DNA from: Lachnospiraceae bacterium
GTDB taxonomy: Bacteria > Bacillota > Clostridia > Lachnospirales > Lachnospiraceae
Length of the DNA stretch: 64,000 nucleotides
Assembly: GCA_013316825.1 (NCBI GenBank)
Contig: WSLY01000002.1
Location: 1-64,000 of the forward strand
Direction of reading: 5' to 3'
Below the pieces are notes generated by a model. The model was not told where the DNA came from, made no database searches, and saw only the letters and a list, made by a program, of their open reading frames with translations. The position numbers and the translations under genes were made by a program. This document shows, piece by piece, positions 1 through 7,596 of this stretch. Every line of letters begins with the position of its first letter. Position 1 is the first letter of the stretch.

Positions 1-2
1 AA

Positions 3-872
3 ACACAATTTCAGCAGGTGAGCGGGCTTTTTACAGAGCTTTTGGAAGAAGCAAGGGCGGAAGCCGCCGCATACAATCCTGACGCAGTACTTTCCCGCCT
101 GCAAAAACTGGTCTTTGCTCTTTCTGTTCTGCCGGAGACGGCATATGCGGATGCTCTCATTGAACAGGCGCATTTTGACCACGCCTGCCTGCGTCACTAC
201 AGGGAAGATACCGTTATTGTGCTCGGCGACTCCCATGTCAATTTTTTCAGCGGCAGCGACGAACTCTCTTTCCTGCCCATAGGAAAGAGCATCAACACCT
301 GTCCGGACAACCCTGCCTATCCCTTTACGCCTCTTCATGCCGGTCCCTGCCTTGCATACACCTGCTGTCAGTCCGGCACCACTTATTCCTTTCGGGAAAA
401 AGCAGAATACGTATTAAAAAATTTTATAAAATCCGGCGCCAGAATTTTATGCTGCCTTGGTGAAATCGACCTTCGCGTCCATGTGTTTAAGCAGGCCGCC
501 CTTCAAGGCAAATCCTACAAAGAAATTGTAGACGATATCCTTGCCAAATACCTGCCGTTTCTCCTCTATCTGCAAAGTCAGGGCTATCGGGTATCCTGCT
601 GGGGTCCCATTGCCTCCCAAAAGGAAAGCTGTCCTTTAAACCCCAAGTTTCCCCGCAACGGCAGCGAAAAGGAGCGCAACCTTGCCACCGCATATTTCAA
701 CCAAAGGCTTTCGGAAATGTGCGGGGAGCACGGCATCCTCTTTTTATCTGTCTTTGATAAAATGATTTCACCTAACTTTGAGACGCTCGAACAGTATCTC
801 TCCTCAGACGGCTGCCATCTGGGACAGAATGCGCTTTCTATCGCCCTACCGGAATGGCAGAAACTATTTTAA
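3..872 (+). CDS. SGNH/GDSL-type hydrolase-like protein, 5' end outside window
   Basis: The reading frame is open from position 3 to a TAA at 870-872. The GTG at 18 has no ribosome site in front of it, so the gene probably begins left of the window. Numbering from that GTG, residues 70-73 read GDSH in the context IVLGDSHVNFF, like block I of SGNH hydrolases. A GEID segment follows near residue 150, and a D264-x-x-H267 pair (SDGCHLG) lies near the C-terminus, as in block V. Such enzymes hydrolyse or transfer acyl esters. There is no membrane segment in the visible part. It lies tail-to-tail with a glycosyltransferase and belongs to the putative surface or flagellin modification cluster. Substrate unknown; the fold call is moderately sure. 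Confidence 0.6.
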   Translation, partial: TQFQQVSGLFTELLEEARAEAAAYNPDAVLSRLQKLVFALSVLPETAYADALIEQAHFDHACLRHYREDTVIVLGDSHVNFFSGSDELSFLPIGKSINTCPDNPAYPFTPLHAGPCLAYTCCQSGTTYSFREKAEYVLKNFIKSGARILCCLGEIDLRVHVFKQAALQGKSYKEIVDDILAKYLPFLLYLQSQGYRVSCWGPIASQKESCPLNPKFPRNGSEKERNLATAYFNQRLSEMCGEHGILFLSVFDKMISPNFETLEQYLSSDGCHLGQNALSIALPEWQKLF

Positions 873-890
873 ATTTCACCTGAATGTATT

Positions 891-2078
891 TTACCATAGC
901 TTTTCCAGCGTTTCAAACAATTCCACAATATCCGCCAGCAGGTAAAGCCTGTCCGTTTCGGCAAGATTTTCTTCCGACAGGCTCCTTTGTATCAGGGCAC
1001 GGCGGCTCTTTGCTTCCTCCGGCATTCTGAACACCTTCTCAAGCAGTACCGTACTGTTTACCATTTCCAGCAATGTTTCCTGCACCTTGCAGGACCATGC
1101 CAGCCTGTTTTCATAGAGCGCCTCATATATATACAGCGTCTTTTGCTTTAGCTGCTGCAGATTCTCGCCAATATACGCTTTTAGCCTGCAGTCTTCCATA
1201 TCCTGTCCAATCTTTTCCGAAAAAGCTTCCGCCCTTTTTTGCTCCTCGGCGGACAGCAATTCTTCCGAAAAATTCCGTAACTCCTCCAAAAACACGGCGT
1301 GGCACGCAAGCGTCTTTGCTTCGTCTAAAACAATTTCCAGTTTTCTCCATAACAAATTCTGCTCGCGCAAATGGGGCAGCATCTCGCGCATCATGTAAAA
1401 TTGCACGCGAATCCTCTCCCCAAATTGCTTGCTTACACTGCCGGGCAGACTGTTCACTTTTACCAAGGCATTCTCCACAAAACCGATTTTATGATTCCGG
1501 GAAAAGCGCAGCGTAAATTCAAAATCCTCATATGCTTTTAAGGTCTCGTTAAAGCCGCCCATTTCTATAAAATCCCGTGTTTTGATTAAAATCGTCTGGG
1601 TGCTGATTAAAGGATATAACAACAGATAAGAAAACAAACTGCCCTGCTTTTCTTGGTACGGAATCTTTCTGGGCGGTATGATTGCCAGCAGCTCTCCATT
1701 ACGGTGCAGCCCAAACTCACAATAAACCAGCGCATTGTCTCCTGCCAGCATAACCTTCATCTGCTTTTCCAGCTTGTCCGGCATCCATTCGTCATCACTG
1801 TCCTGAAACGCCAGATATTCCCCGCTTGCAAGCTCCGCCCCCTTATTTCTTGCCGCAGAAGGCCCCATATTGACATCGCTTTTTTGATACCGCACTCTTT
1901 CGTCCGCGATGCTTTTTACGTACGCCTCCGTTCCATCGCCGGAGCCATCGTCCATAATAATTAATTCCAGATTTTCATAGGTCTGCTTCAGCACGCTCTC
2001 TACAGAAGCCGGAAGACTGTGTATTCTGTTATAGGTGGGTATCACAACGCTAACCAGCGGTGTTTTCTGATTTTCCAT
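891..2078 (-). CDS. family 2 glycosyltransferase
   Basis: 395 residues. The start is ATG at 2078 because AGGAG stands seven bases upstream; a longer open frame to 2201 would run into the divergent neighbour's start region. The N-terminal GT-A domain shows VSVVIPTYNR (about 9-18), DDGS (43-46), the MGPSAARNKG loop and the metal-binding DSDD (93-96). About 200 C-terminal residues are mostly helical and unassigned. It should transfer a sugar from a nucleotide sugar to a cytoplasmic acceptor. It is divergent from a CgeB-like glycosyltransferase and near flagellin, which suggests flagellin or surface glycan decoration (inference). Confidence 0.85.
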   Translation of the reverse strand: MENQKTPLVSVVIPTYNRIHSLPASVESVLKQTYENLELIIMDDGSGDGTEAYVKSIADERVRYQKSDVNMGPSAARNKGAELASGEYLAFQDSDDEWMPDKLEKQMKVMLAGDNALVYCEFGLHRNGELLAIIPPRKIPYQEKQGSLFSYLLLYPLISTQTILIKTRDFIEMGGFNETLKAYEDFEFTLRFSRNHKIGFVENALVKVNSLPGSVSKQFGERIRVQFYMMREMLPHLREQNLLWRKLEIVLDEAKTLACHAVFLEELRNFSEELLSAEEQKRAEAFSEKIGQDMEDCRLKAYIGENLQQLKQKTLYIYEALYENRLAWSCKVQETLLEMVNSTVLLEKVFRMPEEAKSRRALIQRSLSEENLAETDRLYLLADIVELFETLEKLW

Positions 2079-2118
2079 CTCTTTTCTCCTTTTTGCCCAT
2101 TTCCCTTTCACGTTTTTA

Positions 2119-2147
2119 TTGTAGTCCATGCCGCAATAGGATATAAT
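2119..2147 (+). promoter_or_regulatory. sigma-A type promoter for the first CgeB-like gene
   Basis: TTGTAG at 2119-2124 and TATAAT at 2142-2147 are separated by 17 bases, about 55 bases before the ATG at 2202. It lies in the 123-bp divergent spacer. Confidence 0.55.
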
Positions 2148-2201
2148 CAGCCTATAGAAATCGTTATGCCGCAAATACGGACAATGCACGCAGGAGAACA
2201 C

Positions 2202-3371
2202 ATGAAAGTCTTATTTTTAAACTGGAACAGCTTTGGAAACGAAGATTTAACAGCCGCACTAAGGGAACTCGGCCACGAAGTCATTCTTTATCCCTTTTCC
2301 AAGTCCATATCCTTTTACGACAAAGCGTGGGAGCAGAAATTTATTTCTTTTCTCCGCTCCAAAACGCCGGATTACGTGTTTTCCTTTGCCTATTTTCCCA
2401 TTGTGTCCAAAGCATGTGAAGCCGAAGGCATCTTGTACTTGTCATGGGTATATGACAGCCCTCATGTTTCCCTCTACTCTTATACCATGCTCAATCGCTG
2501 TAACCGGATTTTTCTCTTTGACAAAGAGCTCTGCCTTACTTTTTGGCAATCCGGTTTTCCACATATCTATTATCTGCCCATGGCAGTAAACGCTTCCCGC
2601 ATAGGGCACATGCTTGCAAATCAGTCTGCCGAAACCAAAAAGCAATATGCCTGCGATATTTCTTTTGTCGGCTCCTTGTACGCAGAGCCGAAGCATAATC
2701 TGTATGACCGGCTCACCGGTATCAGTTCCTATACCAAAGGCTATCTGGACGGATTGGTACAGGCGCAGATGCGGGTGTATGGTTATAATTTTATAGAAGA
2801 AGCCCTCACACCGGACATCATGGACGATTTGCTGCAATCTGCTTATCCCATGAAGCCTTCCTCCGACAGTGTAGAAAGCAGCGAATATCTCTACGCACAA
2901 TACGTCCTAAATCGAAAAGTGACTGCATTGGAACGCGAAAAAATCCTCTCTTTCTTAGGGCAAAGCCACGTGGTCGACTTATACACCCACGATGCTTCTG
3001 CTGCCATAAAAGGCGTTCGCAATCATGGTCCTGTGGATTATTACGATACAATGCCATATGTATTTTACAATAGCAAAATCAACCTCAACATTTCCCTGCG
3101 GAGCATCCACAGCGGTATTCCCCTGCGCGCCTTTGACATTATGGGAAGCGGCGGTTTTCTTTTAAGCAACTATCAGGCGGATTTTCTGGATTTGTTTACG
3201 CCAAACGAAGATTTTGTATTTTACGAAGCGCCGGAGCAAGTACCCTCGCTGGCACAATATTATCTTTCCCACGAAGATGAACGCCGCGCCATCAGTCAAA
3301 ACGGCTATACAAAGGTATGCCGCAACCACACTTACAAACAGCGGCTGCAAGAAATTTTCTCCGTCCTTTAA
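2202..3371 (+). CDS. CgeB/YkvP-like glycosyltransferase (copy 1)
   Basis: 389 residues from the ATG at 2202, preceded by AGGAG. The open frame continues upstream, but only this start gives the family N-terminus MKVLFLNWNSFG. The N-terminal half resembles DUF3880-type domains (LSWVYDSPHV near residue 82). The C-terminal half has the Glyco_trans_1_2 pattern: KINLNISLRS, SGIPLRAFDIMGSGGFLLSNY, then a helical YLSHEDERRAISQNGY segment. The family includes B. subtilis CgeB, tied to spore-surface glycosylation. Two diverged paralogues follow at 3368-4486 and 4708-5874 in alternating orientation. With flagellin 1 kb away, flagellin glycosylation is the likeliest role (inference). The stop overlaps the tail of copy 2 by four bases. 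Confidence 0.8.
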   Translation: MKVLFLNWNSFGNEDLTAALRELGHEVILYPFSKSISFYDKAWEQKFISFLRSKTPDYVFSFAYFPIVSKACEAEGILYLSWVYDSPHVSLYSYTMLNRCNRIFLFDKELCLTFWQSGFPHIYYLPMAVNASRIGHMLANQSAETKKQYACDISFVGSLYAEPKHNLYDRLTGISSYTKGYLDGLVQAQMRVYGYNFIEEALTPDIMDDLLQSAYPMKPSSDSVESSEYLYAQYVLNRKVTALEREKILSFLGQSHVVDLYTHDASAAIKGVRNHGPVDYYDTMPYVFYNSKINLNISLRSIHSGIPLRAFDIMGSGGFLLSNYQADFLDLFTPNEDFVFYEAPEQVPSLAQYYLSHEDERRAISQNGYTKVCRNHTYKQRLQEIFSVL

Positions 3372-4486
3372 CCGATCGCTTCTTCCACAATATGCAGCAT
3401 GTCAGCCAGCCTTTCCTGCAGGCAAAACTGTGCTGCCACTTTTTCCCTCCCTGCTTTTGCAATGGCTTTTCTCTCTTCCTCATGTTTCAAATAATAATCC
3501 GCTTTTTGGACCAAATCCGCCATATCCGTATACATGACAAGTTCTTTTCCATCTTCAAAAAATTCGGCAGTTTCCGGCTGGTAATTGGTGAGGCAAAAAC
3601 CCCCGCGGGCAAGCGTATCCAAAACGGGCTGCGAAATTCCTGATTCAACGGCTTTCGGCGTAACATACAAATTGATTTTGCCGCAGCCAAACACATCCGG
3701 CATATCTTCCTTTGTGCACAAATGCAATGCATGACTTTGGGACAGTTTTTCTGTCACGCGCACACGCTCTTTTTCCGCAATTTCCTCATTGACAAAATCC
3801 GCAACCAACTGAATCGGATTGTCAAAGTACATCTCTCCCAGTACAACTTGCGCCTTGTCCAAAATGTCTCTGGCTGTCTCTTCCTCTATCATCTCTCTTA
3901 CAAAATTATAACCGTATACCCTGATTTGTGCCTCTTCAATTCCCTGCAGATATCCTCTGCTATACTCGGGAATGCCTTCTGCTTCCAGCCATTTACGGCT
4001 CTTACTGTCAAAACCTGCAACCAAAATATCCGCCGCATACTTTTCTGCATTCTTCTGCCCCTCTGAAAGCTTCTCTTCCCCCTCCTCCACATCAACCGCC
4101 AAGGGAAAATGATACACATTTTCACAGCCAAGCCCTGCCAGCCGGTTTGCGTAAACCCTGTCAAAACAAAAGAAATAATTGCTTTGGTATAGCACCGTCT
4201 TGGAAAACAGCATCTGCTGCGGGCAATCGCAAATCCATGATACATAAGGCAGCTTACGCATCTCACAGACGCTTGCCAGCAAAGGAGCATAATTGAAGGA
4301 AATCACCATATGGATATTTTCTTCCTGTATGCAATTCATAACTTTCATTGCAAATCCGGCATCCGCATGGCAGTCTTCAAAGTCCTCCCATAACTCTACG
4401 CAATGATACCCCATAGATACCAGCTTTGCCGTTAAAAAAGATTGGCGCTCTGTTTTCCACCTGTATACCAAAATATTTTCTATCAT
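3368..4486 (-). CDS. CgeB/YkvP-like glycosyltransferase (copy 2)
   Basis: 372 residues. The ATG at 4486 is chosen because AGAGGTG lies five bases upstream and the protein then begins MIENILVYRW, matching its paralogues; an ATG at 4519 has no ribosome site. Conserved points are LPYVSWICDCPQ, YHFPLAVDV, ARGGFCLTNYQPE and YYLKHEEERKAIAKAG. This is the most diverged of the three copies: SWICDCPQ replaces the W-[VS]-YDSP motif of copies 1 and 3, and the segment before the glycine-rich motif is altered (ESGISQPVLDTLARGG). It converges with copy 1 and diverges from copy 3. Acceptor or donor preference may differ; this is not provable here. Confidence 0.75.
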   Translation of the reverse strand: MIENILVYRWKTERQSFLTAKLVSMGYHCVELWEDFEDCHADAGFAMKVMNCIQEENIHMVISFNYAPLLASVCEMRKLPYVSWICDCPQQMLFSKTVLYQSNYFFCFDRVYANRLAGLGCENVYHFPLAVDVEEGEEKLSEGQKNAEKYAADILVAGFDSKSRKWLEAEGIPEYSRGYLQGIEEAQIRVYGYNFVREMIEEETARDILDKAQVVLGEMYFDNPIQLVADFVNEEIAEKERVRVTEKLSQSHALHLCTKEDMPDVFGCGKINLYVTPKAVESGISQPVLDTLARGGFCLTNYQPETAEFFEDGKELVMYTDMADLVQKADYYLKHEEERKAIAKAGREKVAAQFCLQERLADMLHIVEEAIG

Positions 4487-4528
4487 CTCGCACCTCTGCA
4501 CCACATGTATTTGCTCCATCTTATGCGT

Positions 4529-4620
4529 ACATTATACCATTTGCTCCGCACATGCTATACGCTTCGCGATGCACACTCGCTTCGCTCGGCACGGTATAAT
4601 GTCTGACAACATTATACCAT
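4529..4620. repeat. Repeated and inverted TATAAT-containing sequence between divergent glycosyltransferase genes
   Basis: ACATTATACCAT occurs at 4529-4540 and again at 4609-4620. GGTATAATGT at 4593-4602 is the inverse and can pair with 4609-4618 over a six-base loop. Each copy holds a TATAAT hexamer on one strand, but no good -35 box is seen. The 4487-4707 spacer otherwise holds the divergent upstream regions of copies 2 and 3. Confidence 0.5.
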
Positions 4621-4707
4621 ACTTATTTCCGGCTGCCACTAATTTTCTTTTCTTTAGCCATTACTTATGGTACAATAAACACAAATTTCAACAAGGAGAC
4701 GCTACAT

Positions 4708-5874
4708 ATGAACATCCTCTTACATGATTTTGGCTCTTATATTCAGCCCGACCTCATCAATCATCTAACCAAGATGGGGCATCACTGTAAAAATCTTGTC
4801 TACCCCCGTCCTAATCCTGTTGAAGACGATTATTTTGAGAAGTATGTAACCGCACATTTAAAAACTGGTGTTTATGATTGTGTTATCAGCACCAATTTTC
4901 ATCCCTTGCTTGCCAGAATTTGCTGTCAATGCAATATAAAATATCTTGCCTGGTCCTATGACAGCCCTATTTCCAAAGACCATCCGGAATATTTTTCGCA
5001 TCCCACCAGCTATGTTTTTCTCTTTGACAGCACAGAGGTACAGGAATTTCACGACATGGGACTACATAACGTCTATCATCTGCCGCTTGCGGTCGACACA
5101 AAGCGGCTGTCTGCCATTCCCATCACCGACGCAGACCGAAAGCGTTTTTCCTGCGAAGTATCCTTTGTAGGACGCCTGTACCAGTCAAAGCTAAACAACA
5201 TTTTATCCCATCAGGACGATTATACCATCGGATACATCAATGCCCTGACGGATGCACAGTTTAAGCTTGTAGGTTTCCCTCTGCTGGACGATGTGATTGA
5301 TGATGCAATTCTTTGCCGCATCAACAATGCCCTTAACAAGCAGGGCATTGTTTACCATTCCGGTGAGGAGAAAGGTATCAACAAAGCGGCGCTTTCACTC
5401 TGTATCACCAATCAGATTACCCACAATGAGCGTATTATCCTGCTCCGGCTTTTAAATCATTTTTGTGATGTGCACCTGTACTCCGACGAACGAAGCGAAC
5501 AGCTTTTAGAGGTTCCCTTTAAGGGTCCCGTCACCTACTCCGTCGAGATGCCAAAGGTATTCCGCTTAAGTAAAATTAACCTTTGCCCCACTGCCCGCGG
5601 CATCCGTTCCGGCATACCGCTTCGGATGTTGGATATTATTGGCGCAGGCGGTTTTCTGCTCAGCAATGCCCAGCCGGAGCTTGGCACTTACTTCCGTCCG
5701 GATGTTGACATTGTATGGTATAACAGTGTGGAAGAAGCTGTAGAAAAAGCAAGATACTATCTGTCGCATGAAGAAAAACGCCTTCAGATTCAGCAAAATT
5801 CCTATGCGATTATCAAGGAGAAATTCTCCTACCCTGAAAGAATCGCCACTATGTTTCAAACCGCCGGCTTATAA
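4708..5874 (+). CDS. CgeB/YkvP-like glycosyltransferase (copy 3)
   Basis: 388 residues; ATG at 4708 with AAGGAG nine bases upstream, and a TACAAT hexamer about 30 bases upstream. The protein starts MNILLHDFGSYIQ and carries the paralogue motifs: LAWSYDSPI, VYHLPLAVDTKRL, SFVGRLYQSK, KINLCPTARGIRSGIPLRML, IIGAGGFLLSNAQPEL and YYLSHEEKRLQIQQNSY. No signal peptide or membrane span, so cytoplasmic. Its stop overlaps the tail of the convergent 173-residue gene by six bases. Same putative role as copies 1 and 2: glycosylating flagellin or another surface acceptor. Confidence 0.8.
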   Translation: MNILLHDFGSYIQPDLINHLTKMGHHCKNLVYPRPNPVEDDYFEKYVTAHLKTGVYDCVISTNFHPLLARICCQCNIKYLAWSYDSPISKDHPEYFSHPTSYVFLFDSTEVQEFHDMGLHNVYHLPLAVDTKRLSAIPITDADRKRFSCEVSFVGRLYQSKLNNILSHQDDYTIGYINALTDAQFKLVGFPLLDDVIDDAILCRINNALNKQGIVYHSGEEKGINKAALSLCITNQITHNERIILLRLLNHFCDVHLYSDERSEQLLEVPFKGPVTYSVEMPKVFRLSKINLCPTARGIRSGIPLRMLDIIGAGGFLLSNAQPELGTYFRPDVDIVWYNSVEEAVEKARYYLSHEEKRLQIQQNSYAIIKEKFSYPERIATMFQTAGL

Positions 5875-6390
5875 AACCGACGGTTTTTCTATAAACGCCA
5901 TGGTTGCCTGTATGATGCCCTGTAAATTCTTTCGATTCAAACACTTTTCTTCCTCTGTCAAACATTCTGACACATAGAGCGTGGGAATTTCTTTTAAAAA
6001 CGGAACCAGCGCATATCTTTTCTTCCACTTCTTCACAAGTTCTGCATCGTCCGCAAAAAAGAAGCTGTGAATTCCATGTTCTTTCTGCAAAAAGAAATCG
6101 TACTGGGGAAGGCTGCCAAGCAAAATATGAATTTGCATCGCCGGAAGGGTATTAAATCTTACCTGTTCCATCAGACCTCGCCACGAAAATCCCGCCATGG
6201 CAAAAGTCACCACAAAATCTTCCTTAAGCCGCACCAGTTCATTCATATAGATATCCGGAGACTCGTTTTCTGAAACAAAAAAAATGCTCACCTCATATCC
6301 CTCATCATTCCAGACACTCTCCATAATCGAAATGGTTTCCGATAATATTGCTCTGTTTCTTTCGTCACAAAGCATAACAGCTCTTTTCAT
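5869..6390 (-). CDS. unknown 173-residue protein next to flagellin
   Basis: The ATG at 6390 is chosen over one 15 bases upstream because GGAGAA lies about eight bases before it. The protein (MKRAVMLCDERNRAILSETI...) is soluble with no signal peptide. It looks alpha/beta: alternating hydrophobic strands such as VSIFFVSEN and DFVVTFAMAGF, helices, and a short charged C-terminus. I do not recognise a family. The MKRAVMLCDE start and the FVVTFAMAGFSW segment recall the N-terminal half of the neighbouring CgeB-like proteins, which also begin with a strand followed by a VISTNFHP-type strand. It could be a related truncated module. Its position between a glycosyltransferase and flagellin suggests a part in flagellin modification (inference). 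Confidence 0.6.
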   Translation of the reverse strand: MKRAVMLCDERNRAILSETISIMESVWNDEGYEVSIFFVSENESPDIYMNELVRLKEDFVVTFAMAGFSWRGLMEQVRFNTLPAMQIHILLGSLPQYDFFLQKEHGIHSFFFADDAELVKKWKKRYALVPFLKEIPTLYVSECLTEEEKCLNRKNLQGIIQATMAFIEKPSVL

Positions 6391-6425
6391 TCTAAATTTC
6401 TCCATACAATAAAATCCACGCTTCG

Positions 6426-6460
6426 CGAGGATTCTATTATTCCGTACAATAGAATTCTCG
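6426..6460. repeat. 13-bp inverted repeat upstream of the 173-residue gene
   Basis: Arms 6426-6438 and 6448-6460 pair over 13 bp (one G-T) across a nine-base loop. It lies between the flagellin terminator and the start of the 173-residue gene. No T-run follows on either strand, so it is not a typical terminator. Confidence 0.5.
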
Positions 6461-6482
6461 TTTCGTAATTACTCTATCGTCA

Positions 6483-6514
6483 TAAAAAATAAAGGCTGAC
6501 CTAAGTCAGCCTTT
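6483..6514 (-). terminator. intrinsic terminator of the flagellin gene
   Basis: AAAGGCTGAC (6491-6500) pairs perfectly with GTCAGCCTTT (6505-6514) over a four-base loop. On the minus strand the stem is followed by a T-rich run (ATTTTTTATG). It starts about 20 bases after the flagellin stop. Confidence 0.9.
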
Positions 6515-6532
6515 ATGGTAGTGTTGCAATGA

Positions 6533-7351
6533 TTACTGAAGTAAGGACAATACACCCTGATTAGCCTGGTTAGACTGAGCCAACATTGCCTGACCTGCCT
6601 GAGCAAGAATCTGGTTGTTGGAGTACTTAACCATCTGAGAAGCCATATCGGTATCACGAATCTGAGATTCTGCTGCCGTGGTATTCTCAACTACGTTGTC
6701 CAAGTTAGCGATGGTGTGCTCAAGACGATTCTGAACTGCACCAAGGTCTGCACGCTGCTCGTTCAGAGACTTAATAGCCTTCTTAACGGCGTCGATTGCA
6801 CTCTTTGCATTAGCCTGAGTGCTGCAGCTAACAGTAGCAACGCCAAGTCCGCTTGCGCTCATCTTGCTGATGTTCATGGTAATCGTGTTGTCTGCTGAAT
6901 TCTCAGCGCCTACCTGAAGCGTAACGCCACTGAAAGAACCATTTAACAGTTTTCTCTCATTGAAGGTAGAGGTTGTAGATACACGGTCGATTTCACTAAT
7001 CAGCTGCTTAATTTCCTTCTGGATGTAGGAATCATCTTCGCTCTGGTTTGTGCCGTTTGCTGCTTTAACTGCCAGCTCGTTCATTCTCTGAAGCATATCA
7101 TGTACTTCGTTCAGAGCACCTTCTGCTGTCTGTACGCAGGAGATACCATCCTGAGCATTTGCAGAAGCCTGTGTCAGACCACGAATCTGACGTCTCATCT
7201 TCTCGGAAATTGCAAGACCTGCTGCGTCATCAGCTGCACGGTTAATCTTGTAACCAGAAGCTAATTTCTCAGTTGCCTTTGCCTGGCTGGATGTTGTTAA
7301 TCCAAGCATTCTGTTAGAGTTCATTGCTGTAAGATTGTGTTGTACTACCAT
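6533..7351 (-). CDS. hag: flagellin
   Basis: 272 residues. ATG at 7351 with a strong AAGGAGG nine bases upstream. The conserved D0/D1 N-terminus ([40 protein letters not shown]) and C-terminus ([32 protein letters not shown]...GVLSLLQ) are joined by a very short middle, so there is no D2/D3 outer domain. It resembles the CBir1-type flagellins of Lachnospiraceae. It holds cysteines at about residue 71 ([11 protein letters not shown]) and in VATVSCSTQ, and cysteine is rare in flagellins. Exported by the flagellar type III system and polymerised into the filament. It has its own sigma-D promoter, long leader and terminator. Ser/Thr residues in the centre are candidate glycan sites. Confidence 0.97.
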   Translation of the reverse strand: MVVQHNLTAMNSNRMLGLTTSSQAKATEKLASGYKINRAADDAAGLAISEKMRRQIRGLTQASANAQDGISCVQTAEGALNEVHDMLQRMNELAVKAANGTNQSEDDSYIQKEIKQLISEIDRVSTTSTFNERKLLNGSFSGVTLQVGAENSADNTITMNISKMSASGLGVATVSCSTQANAKSAIDAVKKAIKSLNEQRADLGAVQNRLEHTIANLDNVVENTTAAESQIRDTDMASQMVKYSNNQILAQAGQAMLAQSNQANQGVLSLLQ

Positions 7352-7360
7352 ATTATTATT

Positions 7361-7392
7361 CCTCCTTGAATATTAAGCTGCTTCCTTGCAGC
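7361..7392 (-). promoter_or_regulatory. CsrA-binding-site-like hairpin plus Shine-Dalgarno in flagellin leader
   Basis: In the mRNA sense, GCTGC and GCAGC (7377-7381 and 7388-7392) form a five-bp stem that presents AAGGAA in a six-base loop. The classic CsrA recognition is an AGGA/GGA loop on a stem. Fifteen bases further lies the Shine-Dalgarno CAAGGAGG, a second GGA site that overlaps the ribosome site. This is the two-site arrangement of the B. subtilis hag leader. CsrA and its antagonist FliW are encoded at 13289-13967. Binding is inferred, not shown. Confidence 0.6.
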
Positions 7393-7538
7393 CAAATTTT
7401 CGTGTTTACTGCTCGTGCGAGTCGCACAATTCGTACTTACAGTAAACTGTTACGATAACCTTATCAATTGTGCGGATTGAATCAGGTTATTTACGAAAGC
7501 TCTAAAACTTTTTGTTTTATTTGCTTTACTTGTTAAAT

Positions 7539-7565
7539 ATATCGGAGAGATTCCGGATTACTTTA
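7539..7565 (-). promoter_or_regulatory. sigma-D (sigma-28) promoter of flagellin
   Basis: On the minus strand TAAA (7562-7565), 15 bases, then TCCGATAT (7539-7546), against the sigma-D consensus TAAA-N15-GCCGATAT. The transcript would carry a leader of about 180 bases with further small stems (for example GTGCG/CGCAC at 7415-7427). Confidence 0.85.
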
Positions 7566-7596
7566 GAGGTAATTTAAAATTTTTTCAATTTTTTCT

